Source: Apostichopus californicus (Eukaryota; Echinodermata; Holothuroidea; Aspidochirotida; Stichopodidae). Taken from it: 26,931 nucleotides of DNA. Shown here in pieces: positions 10,364-20,918 of this stretch. Below the pieces are notes generated by a model, which searched no databases, was not told the DNA's origin, and worked only from the letters and a program-made list of their open reading frames with translations. A program made the position numbers and the translations under genes. Where the stretch lies: positions 1 through 26,931 of the forward strand of contig JAIPMN010003400.1 in assembly GCA_020650975.1 (NCBI GenBank), in the 5' to 3' direction. How positions within the stretch are numbered: the stretch's first letter is position 1; the number at the start of each line of letters is the position of its first letter.

Positions 10364-10498
10364 TCAATATAATTTTTTGTTTTTGGTCTTTGCTGTGGAA
10401 ACCCCACCAACAGAGAAAAAAGAAGAAACAGCTAATCTGTTATCACGTGGGTAAAAGTCACTTGATGAGTTTGTCGCGTTGAACCGTCTCGACTCCAT
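10364..10498 (-). CDS. Candidate first exon or small ORF, 44 codons
   Basis: The minus-strand ATG at 10498-10496 has a strong start context (A at -3, G at +4: AGCATGG). It opens 44 codons, beginning MESRRFNATN and then rich in Ser, with two possible N-glycosylation sequons (NAT, NSS). The surrounding 10440-10560 is visibly CpG-enriched compared with its AT-rich flanks, as promoters and first exons often are. A TATA-like TTATATTTTT lies about 60 bp upstream of the ATG (near 10555-10565 on the plus strand), and a CACGTG E-box lies at 10444-10449. The frame stays open upstream of the ATG, and possible donors (CAA/GTGACT, TTG/GTGGGG) occur within it. No family recognised; the 3' part of the frame is Lys-rich and may be intron. 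Confidence 0.22.
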   Translation of the reverse strand: MESRRFNATNSSSDFYPRDNRLAVSSFFSVGGVSTAKTKNKKLY

Positions 10499-10931
10499 GC
10501 TAGCTGCAGTAAGCTTCTCGGAGATCTCGGAGAATATTTTACGGATCAGCCGCAAAAATATAATACTCGTAAAAGACCGTCAAATCTCTCTCTCTTGGAT
10601 AAAATAATTTGTTGCATTGATTTCGCACTATGCAGTATCTGATAGCCATCGTTATTACACTCAAAGGAACGTCAAAAACAACAGACGCAGACATTGTGGC
10701 GTTGATCCAGATTTAAAATTTTCCGATTATATAATTTCTAATTAGTTTTGAGGTGTAGAAGGAAACTTAAGGTGAAATTGGAATTATGATAAAAAAAAAT
10801 AAAAAATGAAAAAAAAAAGGATTGTTGGTATGGATGGTTGGATTGAGCTGTATTATCTTAAAAGTGTCTTTCTTGTGAATGCTGAAACAGAAGTAAGGTG
10901 GTCTTGGGGGAGTAGGGGTTGTTAAAATGAA

Positions 10932-10954
10932 GGGGGGTGGGGGGGGGGAGGTGG
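10932..10954. repeat. G homopolymer runs
   Basis: Six G at 10932-10937, T, then ten G at 10939-10948, followed by AGG. Confidence 0.9.
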
Positions 10955-10989
10955 TGACAACTCGATACATTCTAAACTCCAGTTCTCTC

Positions 10990-13020
10990 ACGAGACTGTA
11001 ACAGTGTGATGACTACAGACTTTGTTACATCAAGTGAGATATCAAGAGTGCCTTCGAAAGGCAATGGATACTACCCATGAGTTTGGTTGAAGGTTGCTTA
11101 GCGCTCTACACTACATAGTAGTGTGTGTATCTGAATAGAATAGGCACTACACTTAAAATCTTAGCATATGGGCCTGCGTCAAACAGGTACAGAGAATGGT
11201 ATAAGTGGATGTCTAGTCCAAATTTCTACATGCATAGAAATAAAACCATTCATATGGTTAGAGCGAGAGAGAGAGCCTTCGGAAAAAAATGAAGAGAAAC
11301 ATAAGTGCCATGAATTTTTCTCAATTTTATTCATAATTTAATAATTCATTTCAATCAGTACAACAATCATTCAAAATGAATTCAAATTTTTGTCCCAGCA
11401 ATATCCCAGTTTTATTCACAAAACACCCAAAAAACCAAAGAAAGAATTAACACAAAATAATTTGCATAATTAAAAAGGTACTCAATCATGTAAAAAGCAA
11501 GGAATTTGACCTTGAATCCTTATATTTAACATATCAATATTAATGAGAATCATGAATATTCATTCATTTATGATGATTAAACTGTTTCATTTTCAATCAC
11601 TAAAATTAACATTGCATATAAAATCAATTCATTGCAGCGATCAGAAGTGACCTGTACATTAAGATCAGTCAACTCAACCCAAAGCAAATTTAGTCCCAAC
11701 TGGAGGGCGTATCGTGGGCCTCATCTTCTGACATTTTTTTGGGCCCATAAAAGTAGCTGCAATTTCTGTTTCCTTTCTGCTCAAACAAGGTACATGTGGC
11801 ATTAAAATGAGCACCCTTTAGGTATTCATTACTGCAATATGTAACTTTGTTATGCTCTGATATTTTCAGGTATAAACTACCAATATCTACCTGTTGCCAC
11901 CCCCCACCCCCTCCCTCCCTTCCAAGACATAATATGCCACTGCAAACCAAGCTTGCACTTACAAAGAGTTTCACTAAATAGTTTAGTACTTTTATAAATT
12001 ATTTCAAGGTAAGATCAGGTTTTCATACAATTACTTGGATACTCTAACAGCTACAGTAATTAAACCAATTAATGTGTTTAAAACTCAATATTTGAGTGTT
12101 ATACCGATCACATATTAAAGATTGCAACTGAACAGAGTAAGATGATTGCACGGTGGGGGAGGGGTGAGGTGGAGGGGTTAGGCTATAATACCAATCATCT
12201 CTCACTACTTTTTGTGTTTTCTTAGTGGGTGGGGTGGGGGAGGAGTGGTATTTTTTCTCCCAGAATTTTTGTGAAGCTTAAAAGTTTTCTCCTTAAATTT
12301 TAACAGCTGTACATTATTTCTTTCTTTATAATTGCAAAGGTAAAACAAAAAACTAAACAAGTTGTGCACTGTAATTGCATGCAGCTGATTTAAATAAATT
12401 AATGACAGATTTTGTCACATTTGTAGATTACATTGCAATGGATACATTTCATATTCTGTATCATAATGTTGCACTTTGCCTAAAATAAAAGATTCAAATA
12501 AAAGAAAAAAAAATGAGAAATAAGAAAATACATATTGAATGCCAGAAAAAGTAACAGAAGCAGAATAAAATGAAAGATAGAATAGCAAAAAAATAATAAT
12601 AATAATAATATTATTTCCTAAGAATATCAGTAAATGATTTAAAAAAAGGCATCATTACTTATTCTGAAGAAAATTTTCAAATTGTGATGATAGTGCATTT
12701 GCAATTTACAATACTGAAGCCTTTATGAGGTGTTATGTGAACTAATTGTTCTACTGGACTTTGCTTTTAGTTGTTCAATCAGCTACCTTAATGGGCATTA
12801 TTTAAAAAAGAGGGAAAAGGGAGGGGCAAGGGAGGGGGGGGGGAATGGGTGAAGAAATTAAGGTACAACAAGCCACAAGATACAATGAGCTACTCTGTAG
12901 CTGTTTCTAAAATAACTTTCAATAAATTACAAGCAAAACATAATGGACTAACTTTCACTTTTCTTGCCAGAAAAATCTGGAATAAGCCATGATCCACAAT
13001 TATGAAATTAATCAAATAAT
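10990..13020. other. AT-rich non-coding DNA with simple repeats
   Basis: Holds (GA)n at 11265-11275, C-rich 11899-11925, G-rich 12150-12178 and 12226-12247, (AAT)n at about 12592-12610 and ten G at 12834-12843. The block 12370-12430 combines a CAGCTG E-box, a TAATTGCAT motif and an inverted TGACA/TGTCA pair (MEIS-like), and might be a regulatory element. No coding candidate seen. Confidence 0.45.
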
Positions 13021-13027
13021 TATAAAA

Positions 13028-13443
13028 TTACTTAGCTTTTAATTATAAAATGTCTTGTCTTGTGTTTTATCATCGTCAATTAAACTATCACTTATGATCG
13101 CTATAATTGCTGGTTTGGCAAACGATATCGGAAGCAAAAACTCATCTGGATATAAATACATAAAGTAATTAGAAATATTTTAGCTTTTATGAAATGTCTT
13201 GTCTTGTGTTTTATTATCATCAATAAAACTATCACTTATGATCGCTATAATTGCTGGTTTGGCAAACGATATCGGAAGCAAAAACTCATCTGCATATAAA
13301 TACATAAAGTAATTTAGAAAATTTTTAGCTTTATAAAATGTCTTTTTTTTTATTATCGGCACTTAAACTAATACTATGATCGCTATAATTGCTGGTTTTG
13401 GCAAATGATATCGGAAGCAAAAACCCAACTGGATATAATTTTA
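13028..13443. repeat. 144-bp tandem repeat, about 2.9 units
   Basis: Three head-to-tail units are in register: TGTCTT begins at 13051, 13195 and 13339, an exact 144-bp period. Units 1 and 2 are nearly identical over their whole length. Unit 3 is diverged in its first part and truncated at its end. A core (13094-13140, 13238-13284, 13374-13426) containing GATCGCTATAATTGCTGGTT and ending GGAAGCAAAAAC is well kept in all three, apart from a one-base T insertion and few substitutions in unit 3. The units have no sustained coding capacity. The array is best read as a short satellite or a local duplication of a functional core. Confidence 0.9.
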
Positions 13444-16400
13444 TGGGAGGGGTTTATGGAACCACCTGGTGTACTTGTGTTACTTGAGAGAGAGGGGGAG
13501 AGAGAAAATACAAAGAAAATTAAACCTGGGAAAATGCCCCTCGTTCAATAAACTAAGTTTTGTTAATCTTTATGGTCATCCACCCATGGTGATGAAAACA
13601 AGTACATCTTCTGTATTTCAGATTGCTCATGTCATTTTTATAATATTCTACATATAACACTTGTTCAAGATTGTGTTAGGGTTTGGTCAAGGCATATAAT
13701 TGTTCTATATTAGGCAAATTAATAGTTAACAAGATATAACTGCAATTACCTAGAATTTTTCAAAGTCTGACTAGCTATATATATTTAAAGAAAACAACCT
13801 TAAATCACAGTTTAGGATATTTTTTTTTTATCCCTTACATTTATTTTATGCTCTTCATCAAATGCTTTGCATTACCAATCCCCCAAAAATTTATGAGAAA
13901 CTTGTTCAATAAAAGACGCCTAGATTTTACGAGGAGAAACAGAGAAATTGTCTTGATTGCGATATCGATTCTTGCCCGTTATATGCTGGTGGCTTTTTTC
14001 TTCTTTTTTGAACTATGCCATTTATGGCTCGAATGAACGTCAAACTAAATGAAGAAAATGTCATGTAAAAGGAGCAAAACGAAAATTCAATTCCTCCTGA
14101 TTACGGCTGAGGGAGAGTTCAACGTACCCCCTGCTCTGATTGGTTGATAATGAACGACACGCTCCCAAGTATGGAAGTTATGAGAGGCGTGTGTGTTTGT
14201 GTGTCCAGGTCAAAACAAATTTGTGGAGTCAGTTGTCATATTTCATTGCTCTGCAAATGAATGTGATGAGAAAAACAGGCAATGGCTGTAGATATAAAAT
14301 GACCTATGGGAATTGCCAAAATTTAATATCTTTTCCTGTTTGTCTTCATGATATTGTAATAATATTTTTGAAGATTTTTGTTTTGTTTTGCTCTTTTCTT
14401 ATTTTTTTCAGACAGGTGCAACAGTTCAAAATGAGAGCCTAAGAAGCAAACAAACCCCACTCACCTCCTCCCACCCCCCTTCCACCCCTACCCATTCCCC
14501 TATAAAAACACACACAAACAAAGCCCCCATTAAAATAAAAACAGCTATAACCTAAACAAAAAACTGTAAAATATTTTTGTATTCACCTGTGGCAAATGCC
14601 ATCATTTTACAGACAGAGGTAGGGGATGGGCCAGGGGGTGAGGTGTGGTAAGCTAAGCATGTATTGAAGGATGGCATGGTAGCCTGTCACTGGTGCAGGT
14701 GCTGTTGCTTCCTTTAGACCCTGGTAACATGTTGGTTAAAAAAATGGGATCAACAACGGTACCAAAACTGACAAGAAAAAAGGAGCTGTATGTGGCAACT
14801 TGGGGTGGGGAAGGGGCACGGGACAGAAACCACCATGTTCAAGGCTTCAAATAATACCACCCTTGGTGGCCATGTTGCCCCTATCCATGAACTAATGTTG
14901 CCAAATGAAGGAAAAGTACTTGAATTCACTTCTATCAACCCCAAGTCATATTAACACCCCATTGTTCTTTCAGATATGTAGATAGAGTATAATACAATGT
15001 CATATTGTCTAATTAAGAGATTGCTAACCCTTTCCACTACCTCTTTGAGTCTGCCCTTACACTGTACCCCAGTAGCCTTTTGATATGCAACCTTAGTATA
15101 AAATATTCTAATAATACAAAAACTGCTTACTTTACTTTTTGATGACAGAAATGATTACTCTTATAAAGCAAAATACAAAAGACTTTTGTAAACAAAATTC
15201 ATACTCAAAATTGAAATCAAAATTCCTTTAAATATTCTTAAAATTATTACCCACCCAAATTTTTTCTTTTCTTTTTCCCCCTTTTTTTAGCTAGTTTTTT
15301 CTTTAACCTAAACTCTACCAATATCTTTTTATACATAATTTTACATACATACATAATTACAATTTTCATCGATAAAGAAGAATTTTTTTACAAGTACACA
15401 GGTTTGTTTCAACAACAAATTTTCTCCTGTCAGTTTAAAAAAAAAAAAACACTGAAAATTGATATTTGACATAAAAAGAGGTACTATGAATTGGTGGGTT
15501 GGTTTAAAGTAAAATCTATCAGCAATGTCTCTCGTCAACATTTCTGAGAATAACAGAAATTACATGTCCTCATTGCTAACGGGAAGACAAAAGATTAAGA
15601 CAGTTCGATGGTACTACCACTAAACCCTCTAGGTGCCCCCCTCCACCCCACCCCCTTATTCATGTACCTCTGCCCATCCCTTTCTGTAAATACATTGGTT
15701 CCCTGTTGTCTTGAGATAAATGATAAAATTTGACATATTAATTTATAGTCTGCAATCATAAAAGACATAACTTAAGAATTTACATAATTTTTTACATAAA
15801 TTTACATTAACTCAGTAAGAGAGCCTGGAAACTAGACAGAACAAAGAAAGTCTTTCTTTTCCTATTTCCCCCTCCCCCCCCCTTCAAATGGCAAGTTCCA
15901 TTCCCTCGGGTACAGTCCAAATTATTCCTCTTTAAGAAGGAGGGGGACAGGGGGCAAAATATTTTAAAACGAAAATTTGAACTTACCATAATGACATTAC
16001 TTCTTATATATGACCGACCAACTCTCTAAGGATCATGGCTTCCATATGCTCAATTAATTTGATTAAAATTGTAAATCAAAGTATTTTGTCAACAGAGTTA
16101 ATTCAGGGAATAATTTGGAACCACAAATTGCTCTCGACAGCATCTTTAAATAATAATTAAATAACCTAATTGTCAATAAATTGAAATAAGCAATTTGTCT
16201 CCAGTTTTGTATCCAAAATTGATATTTTAGACTGTTTTACATGATGGGAAACTACCCCCCACCCCCACCTTTTCCCAAAGAGGTTCTTATTGGAGACTTA
16301 CATTAAAAGTAATAAATACTATTAACTCAAAAAATTACTCCAGACTTTCTATCCGACTATACTCATGTGCTTGTGTACATAAATGCTCCAACTTAATTCT

Positions 16401-16480
16401 CATGTTAAATAAGATGAGAAACCAAAACGACAGTTGCATAGAGACATTGTCTCTACATTCTGTTAGAACTTCCCTAAGAG
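13444..16480. other. Non-coding DNA with C-rich patches
   Basis: AT-rich DNA with (GA)n near 13486-13507, a CTGATTGGTT inverted CCAAT motif at 14136-14145 in a slightly GC-richer stretch, and C-rich patches at 14458-14500, 15635-15656, 15868-15882 (nine C at 15874-15882) and 16253-16278. Short open frames only. No exon or RNA gene could be supported. Confidence 0.5.
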
Positions 16481-16484
16481 GAGA

Positions 16485-16644
16485 CATCAACCCAACCATC
16501 TTTAGTGAACTATTGTGATAGAGACTACTGTCATGAATAACTTCCCAAAACAGCTAAGACAAATCTTATTCCATTTCGGAGATATCACTGATAAATCATC
16601 ACTCCACATATCAGGAGAAAAGACTTGATCAAGTCTAAATATGA
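16485..16644 (+). repeat. Dispersed repeat, copy B
   Basis: Same orientation as copy A (5302-5425) and inverted relative to copy C (about 16930-17041). Shared blocks in order: CAACCCAACCATC (also in C), CTTCCCAAAA, AAATCTTATTCCATTT..GGAGATATC, and TCAAGTCTAA (also in A). Confidence 0.65.
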
Positions 16645-16929
16645 CATCATCGAACCACCATGTGCCTCACTTTTTTTTAAACTTTTTTTTCCTTCTATAT
16701 TTATGACAGTGTTTATTTTCTGTAATGGAGATGGGCTTTGCAAGTGCTAAAATCTAAAATATTAAAGGTATAGACTTAATTTACATGAAGTTAATTGATG
16801 GCACTGGTTACAATGTCGATTACCTATGAAATGTCAACTACCTATGAAAACAAGAGAGTAAAGTATTTCAGATCCTAGAGGTACTTTGGACGTTACAGAA
16901 TTAAAAAATGACAGTTCCCAGACACAATC

Positions 16930-17041
16930 TTTCAACGAGGATATCTCCCAAATGGAGCAAGATTTTCATATTTATTTTGGGGAGGACTGATTCCTCAAGA
17001 GAATCTCTGTACTTTAAGCTTAAATGATTGTTGGGTTGCCT
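16930..17041 (-). repeat. Dispersed repeat, copy C (inverted)
   Basis: Its reverse complement reads CAACCCAACAATC, then CCTCCCCAAAATAAAT, then AAATCTTGCTCCATTTGGGA followed by GATATC. This aligns over about 110 bp with copy B at roughly two-thirds identity by eye. B and C therefore form an imperfect inverted pair about 0.3 kb apart, which could fold in single-stranded DNA or RNA. Confidence 0.55.
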
Positions 17042-17690
17042 TCTTTAATGATACTGGTTGTGATGTTGTTTCCCTTTACATTCTACTTACTCCAAGTTAC
17101 TTCAAGTTACTCCTAGTATTACTACAAACTTCAATTGTCATGGTGAATCCTGCAAATATAAAGATATTTTATACCATACTTCAGTTTACCCAGAACCAAT
17201 ACAGACTTACTCTGGGCTTATCATATGACTTGGACTTTTGTTGTCTATATACATCTTGGTTTTATTTTCAAAATCCTGATATGTCAGTCATATCACCAAA
17301 GTGATACTTTGTTTCAAATATGGAATATTCTTAGCCACTTTTATACAAGAATAAAAAAAAATTGATTTTATAAGTTACTACCAAGATTCACCATGCGCAC
17401 CTAATGTACATGACATGCGATTTACCATCTTGGTCCAAAAAATGGTATAAATTAAAAGAAAAAAAAAAGGTATTTTACATTTTCACAATGATATTATTCA
17501 TAGATTGCACATACCCAGACGAACAAATTCACAGTGACTTCTTATTGAAACGAAAGAGAAAGAACTTAAAGGAAAGAAAAAGTTGAAAATGAACGCTAAT
17601 TCCTTAATTTTTTGTGTACACATATAATGTACTTGTTTATATACCCTGTAGTAATCAACGAAGTAATAGTAAATTAATCATAAATTTCAT
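17042..17690. other. AT-rich DNA, no feature seen
   Basis: No repeat or coding candidate noticed. A-rich runs lie near 17352-17362 and 17458-17469. Confidence 0.5.
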
Positions 17691-17694
17691 ACTG

Positions 17695-17870
17695 ATATAA
17701 TTAAAAGCATGATATTGTACACAAATGAGCTGACATCATCACCGTGTATATATGCAGCTATTAATTAGTTTGTTTCCATGGTAATGATGCTTTGGGCAAA
17801 CGGACGTGTGTCAATTTATCCTTGTCTGCTGTCTTGAATGAAAAAAAAACACAGCTCAGGTATTGATTAA
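17695..17870. promoter_or_regulatory. Candidate regulatory block with X-box-like site
   Basis: Close together are TGACATCA (17731-17738, CRE/AP-1-like, preceded by GC so also resembling a Maf half-site), TAATTAG (17762-17768, homeodomain-type) and GTTTCCATGGTAAT (17772-17785). The last is a near-match to the palindromic RFX X-box, with two departures from GTNRCCNNRGYAAC. RFX factors bind promoters of ciliary genes in animals (established). A small plus-strand open frame starts about 100 bp downstream. Regulatory function is inference. Confidence 0.3.
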
Positions 17871-17883
17871 TTTTGATCAGTCA

Positions 17884-18072
17884 ATGGAATGCAGACACAT
17901 GCGTCTGTTTCACTCAATTTATTCGTCTGGGACTGGAACCATTCGGAGTCTGTTCGGAGTAAATATTGTTCATGACCTGAAACGTACGTCAATGAACATG
18001 ATTGCAGCTGTATGTCCCCTTCAGTACAATAGCCCAAAAGTTCGATTGCAACTGGTAAAAAGAATTGTTTGA
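17884..18072 (+). CDS. Candidate small ORF or exon, 62 codons
   Basis: The ATG at 17884 (G at +4, T at -3) opens 62 codons ending at TGA 18070-18072. The peptide is mixed, with several CGN arginine codons and ACG/TCG codons that are unusual for the AT-rich surroundings. An acceptor-like CTCAG lies at about 17856-17860, and donor-like CTG/GTAAAA lies near the 3' end. The frame follows the X-box-like block. No membrane segment, signal peptide or domain is recognisable. It could be a first exon, a microprotein or chance. Confidence 0.17.
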   Translation: MECRHMRLFHSIYSSGTGTIRSLFGVNIVHDLKRTSMNMIAAVCPLQYNSPKVRLQLVKRIV

Positions 18073-18450
18073 AAAGTCAAGGTTCTTCCCTAATCAAGTG
18101 AGATGAAATTATGATAGGAAGTTAGTGATGAGACTGATTCTTGCTTGATTTTCATACTTTTGATAAAACGACCGACTTTGATGCCAATAATCCGATGGTC
18201 GCTTACGATCATTCGCCTTCCACATTAACTGACATTGACGTACAGTTACGTTTCACAGTTATCCACAACATACAGACATTCACAACAAGCACAAATAGAG
18301 GTTGGCACTTCCTGTAATAGTTTAAAAGAAAAAAATCCACAATGACTAGCTTTATTCCTCCTGGGAATTCTAGCATTCTCTGAATGTTTGGATTTGTCAA
18401 TTCTCAGTTGTTTTTTTCTCCTTTTTTATCCCAGTAAGCTGAATTTTTCA
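18073..18450. other. Non-coding DNA, possible poly(A) signal on minus strand
   Basis: TTTATT at 18351-18356 is AATAAA on the minus strand, about 100 bp beyond the stop of the candidate minus-strand exon. A long pyrimidine tract ending in CAG (about 18408-18434) resembles a plus-strand 3' splice site, but no good exon follows it. Confidence 0.3.
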
Positions 18451-18451
18451 T

Positions 18452-18829
18452 TTAACTGTTCAGACCGTAGGAAGACAGACGACTCCGGTGCTGTGGCAGA
18501 TCTGCGGGACTATATACACCAACCAAACTTAAAAGTTGTTCCAACACAATGTTGTGATATAAGTATAGGCTGATATTTATAATTAAGGTAGGGCTGTAGG
18601 CTAATTTGCATCCATTGATGGTGATATCGTCCAAGGGAGACCAAGGAGGGAGACCACAATCTTCCAAGAGGAAGAGTGTGTCCTTATCTTCTTCAAGGCT
18701 GGTCGTCAAGGTTACAGGCAACAATTCTTGTTCATCATAATTTATTCGAGACTGTGTCGTTATATCCTCGGATGTAATCCTCTGGCTCTGCCCGATGGTA
18801 GGATTTCCCGCTTCTTGGGAAGAAGCTGT
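18452..18829 (-). CDS. Candidate minus-strand exon, about 125 codons open
   Basis: On the minus strand a pyrimidine-rich tract (about 18865-18838) ends in GAGCAG at 18830, a good 3' splice site. From 18829 the frame stays open for about 125 codons to a stop at 18454-18452. The first 75 or so residues are polar and acidic (…SLEEDKDTLFLLEDCGLPPW…), rich in Ser, Thr, Gln and Glu, as in disordered linkers or intracellular tails. The last 40 are hydrophobic and less convincing, so the true exon may end at an internal donor such as TG/GTCTCC. A minus-strand AATAAA lies at 18356-18351, compatible with a last exon. There is no ATG at the beginning, so an upstream exon at higher coordinates would be needed; none was identified. 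No family recognised. The 18538-18662 part is duplicated at 19071-19196 with a 1-bp length change that breaks the frame. Confidence 0.27.
   Translation of the reverse strand, partial: TASSQEAGNPTIGQSQRITSEDITTQSRINYDEQELLPVTLTTSLEEDKDTLFLLEDCGLPPWSPLDDITINGCKLAYSPTLIINISLYLYHNIVLEQLLSLVGVYSPADLPQHRSRLSSYGLNS
18538..18662. repeat. Local direct repeat, copy 1 (125 bp)
   Basis: Begins GTTCCAACACAATGTTGTGA and ends AGACCACAATCT. It matches 19071-19196 in the same orientation with about eight substitutions and one single-base gap. Confidence 0.92.
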
Positions 18830-19070
18830 CTGCTCAGAAGAAAGAGTAAAAGAAAAATCAAAGGTGATCAGTTTAGCAAACCAAAAATAACCTTTACTCT
18901 AAAGATGGTTTTATAGCTATTCCTACTTCTGAAGAAAATCGAGTCCAACTCTTAGCGCTTGTTCGTACTTTACCCCACGTACAAACCACCGAAATAAATA
19001 TGTTGTATACATTTTTATAAAACTACCATTATAGCTAGTGGAGTCAACTTTTCATCACAGCTCAGTCTGT

Positions 19071-19196
19071 GTTCCAACACAATGTTGTGATATAAGTGTA
19101 GGCTGATATTTATGATTAAGGTAGTGTGGTAGGCTAATTTGCATCCATTGATGGTGATATCGTCCTAGGGAGACTAAAGGTGGGAGACCACAATCT
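19071..19196. repeat. Local direct repeat, copy 2 (126 bp)
   Basis: Copy of 18538-18662 at an offset of 533 bp, one base longer. It lacks the flanking polar open frame that accompanies copy 1, so only the 125-bp block was duplicated. Confidence 0.92.
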
Positions 19197-20680
19197 CTTG
19201 TGCCCTTATAATACTACTTATGAAATGCTTTCACAAATGTCTAGATTTGGTGAAAGACTCTATTCTTCTTTTGTCATCAACTATAGAAAACTGATACGAT
19301 GGAAATATGCTGCGACATAATTGACCGCCGGTACTCAGTCGATTCTTTTCTTTACATTTCATGTGCTCACCATAGGGGACACATTAATCTCCTGTCTGTG
19401 GATTATAAAATGATGTCGTTTTGAAATGTTTTCATTTTACTGCTTTAAACAAGAAGTAACTTTGTCATACGATGATTGAATCGTGATGATATTGGAAAGG
19501 TACACTTATTGTCATGAGTTGTTCACACCAGGGAGCTGATATACTTGGATCAAATAGCAGCTACCCTGTTGATATAACATTTATATATATATTTATGTCC
19601 TCTGGCATTCAATCCCTTTAGTTCTGTGGGCGTTAACTCTCTGTAAATTGATTTAATAAAGGAAGAATGAATGATGAAAGCAAAATATACGTTCTTTGGC
19701 GAGAATTAATACCCTTTTCTATTTTTAAATCAGAGCACACATTATTTTGCGGAACCCCATTTATCAAAACATAACTCTGACTTATACATGTATATATCTA
19801 TATATATTGCTCCACAAAATCCAATCCCACAAGGTTATGAAACTTTAAACACTGTAAAATACTGTATGGTAGTTTGCCTGTGAGGGTATGATAAAAAAGT
19901 TAAGTTGGACATATATAACAATACATGTGTGAAATGTTACATTTGAGTAAAACACATTTCATCATCATTTCTCCTACTGGTTCAGTTAAATTACAGATAT
20001 CTCAAAATATCACTCCATGAATATGAAGGTTTCTAATTCTCTCATTCACAGTTGCGTCCTCTATGACCGACGACCGCCAAACAATCGCTCTGCTATGTGA
20101 TGAGAATATGTGATTTACATGTTACCTTAGAGAATTTTATTTACACAAAATACTTACCTGGCTTTTCAATATTTACAATTCATGAATTATTAATGAAACT
20201 ACCTGTTTTCTTATAAACATACAGACAAGCTCCTTACATTTGTGACAGTGTTGCTAGGAGATAGGGTGACAACTAAGAAGTACTAATAAACCAGCAAGTT
20301 AGGACATTAATTTGGCCGTATGATATACAAGTACAGTACTTATGTGATGTTCACCATGTTAATTATGGAGAATCATTGCTGAAGAATTTTTACTGATAAA
20401 TAAGCAGTAAAACTTTTAGCCGAATGTTAAAAGTAATGAAACCCAAATTAAAGGAATTTTGTCTGTCGTATTAAGCAGTCCATAAGAATATTATCGATAA
20501 TTCTCCCCGACAATTGTTGGCATGATGAGTTCTTCAGAAGGTAAAGTAATGTGTTAACAAATCTATGATTTTATTTTCCAACTGATTCTGATCAATTGAA
20601 AGCCTAAGTTTAAAATATTTCAGTTTGCATGGTTCTAAAAGATGAAGAAACTGAATTAAGTGGGAACATATAATGTCAAC
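19197..20680. other. AT-rich DNA, no feature seen
   Basis: AT-rich with TA-rich stretches at about 19582-19593 and 19790-19806. No exon, array or RNA gene could be supported. Confidence 0.5.
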
Positions 20681-20723
20681 CTAATATGCTAGTAGAGCAC
20701 CTAAAGCACTGTCTACTTAGGTA

Positions 20724-20762
20724 TGGGGGTGGGGGGGGGGGTGGGGTTGGGTGGGTGGGGGA
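20724..20762. repeat. G-rich run with quadruplex potential
   Basis: GGGGG, T, eleven G at 20731-20741, T, GGGG, TT, GGG, T, GGG, T, GGGGG. Many closely spaced G tracts on one strand match the pattern of G-quadruplex-forming DNA. Confidence 0.85.
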
Positions 20763-20895
20763 GAAGGGCACATGCTGTGCAGTTTCACACAATAGGCAAT
20801 GCTTGTTTACAGAGATAAACCTAACATTGGTTCATCTTGGCTTTGTGATGTCTATAAGGATATCCCAAACTCAGGGACCACTACATAAGGTGTGT

Positions 20896-20918
20896 GGGGG
20901 GGGGGGTAAGGAGGGGGA
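20896..20918. repeat. G homopolymer run
   Basis: Eleven G at 20896-20906, then TAAGGAGGGGG. Confidence 0.9.
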
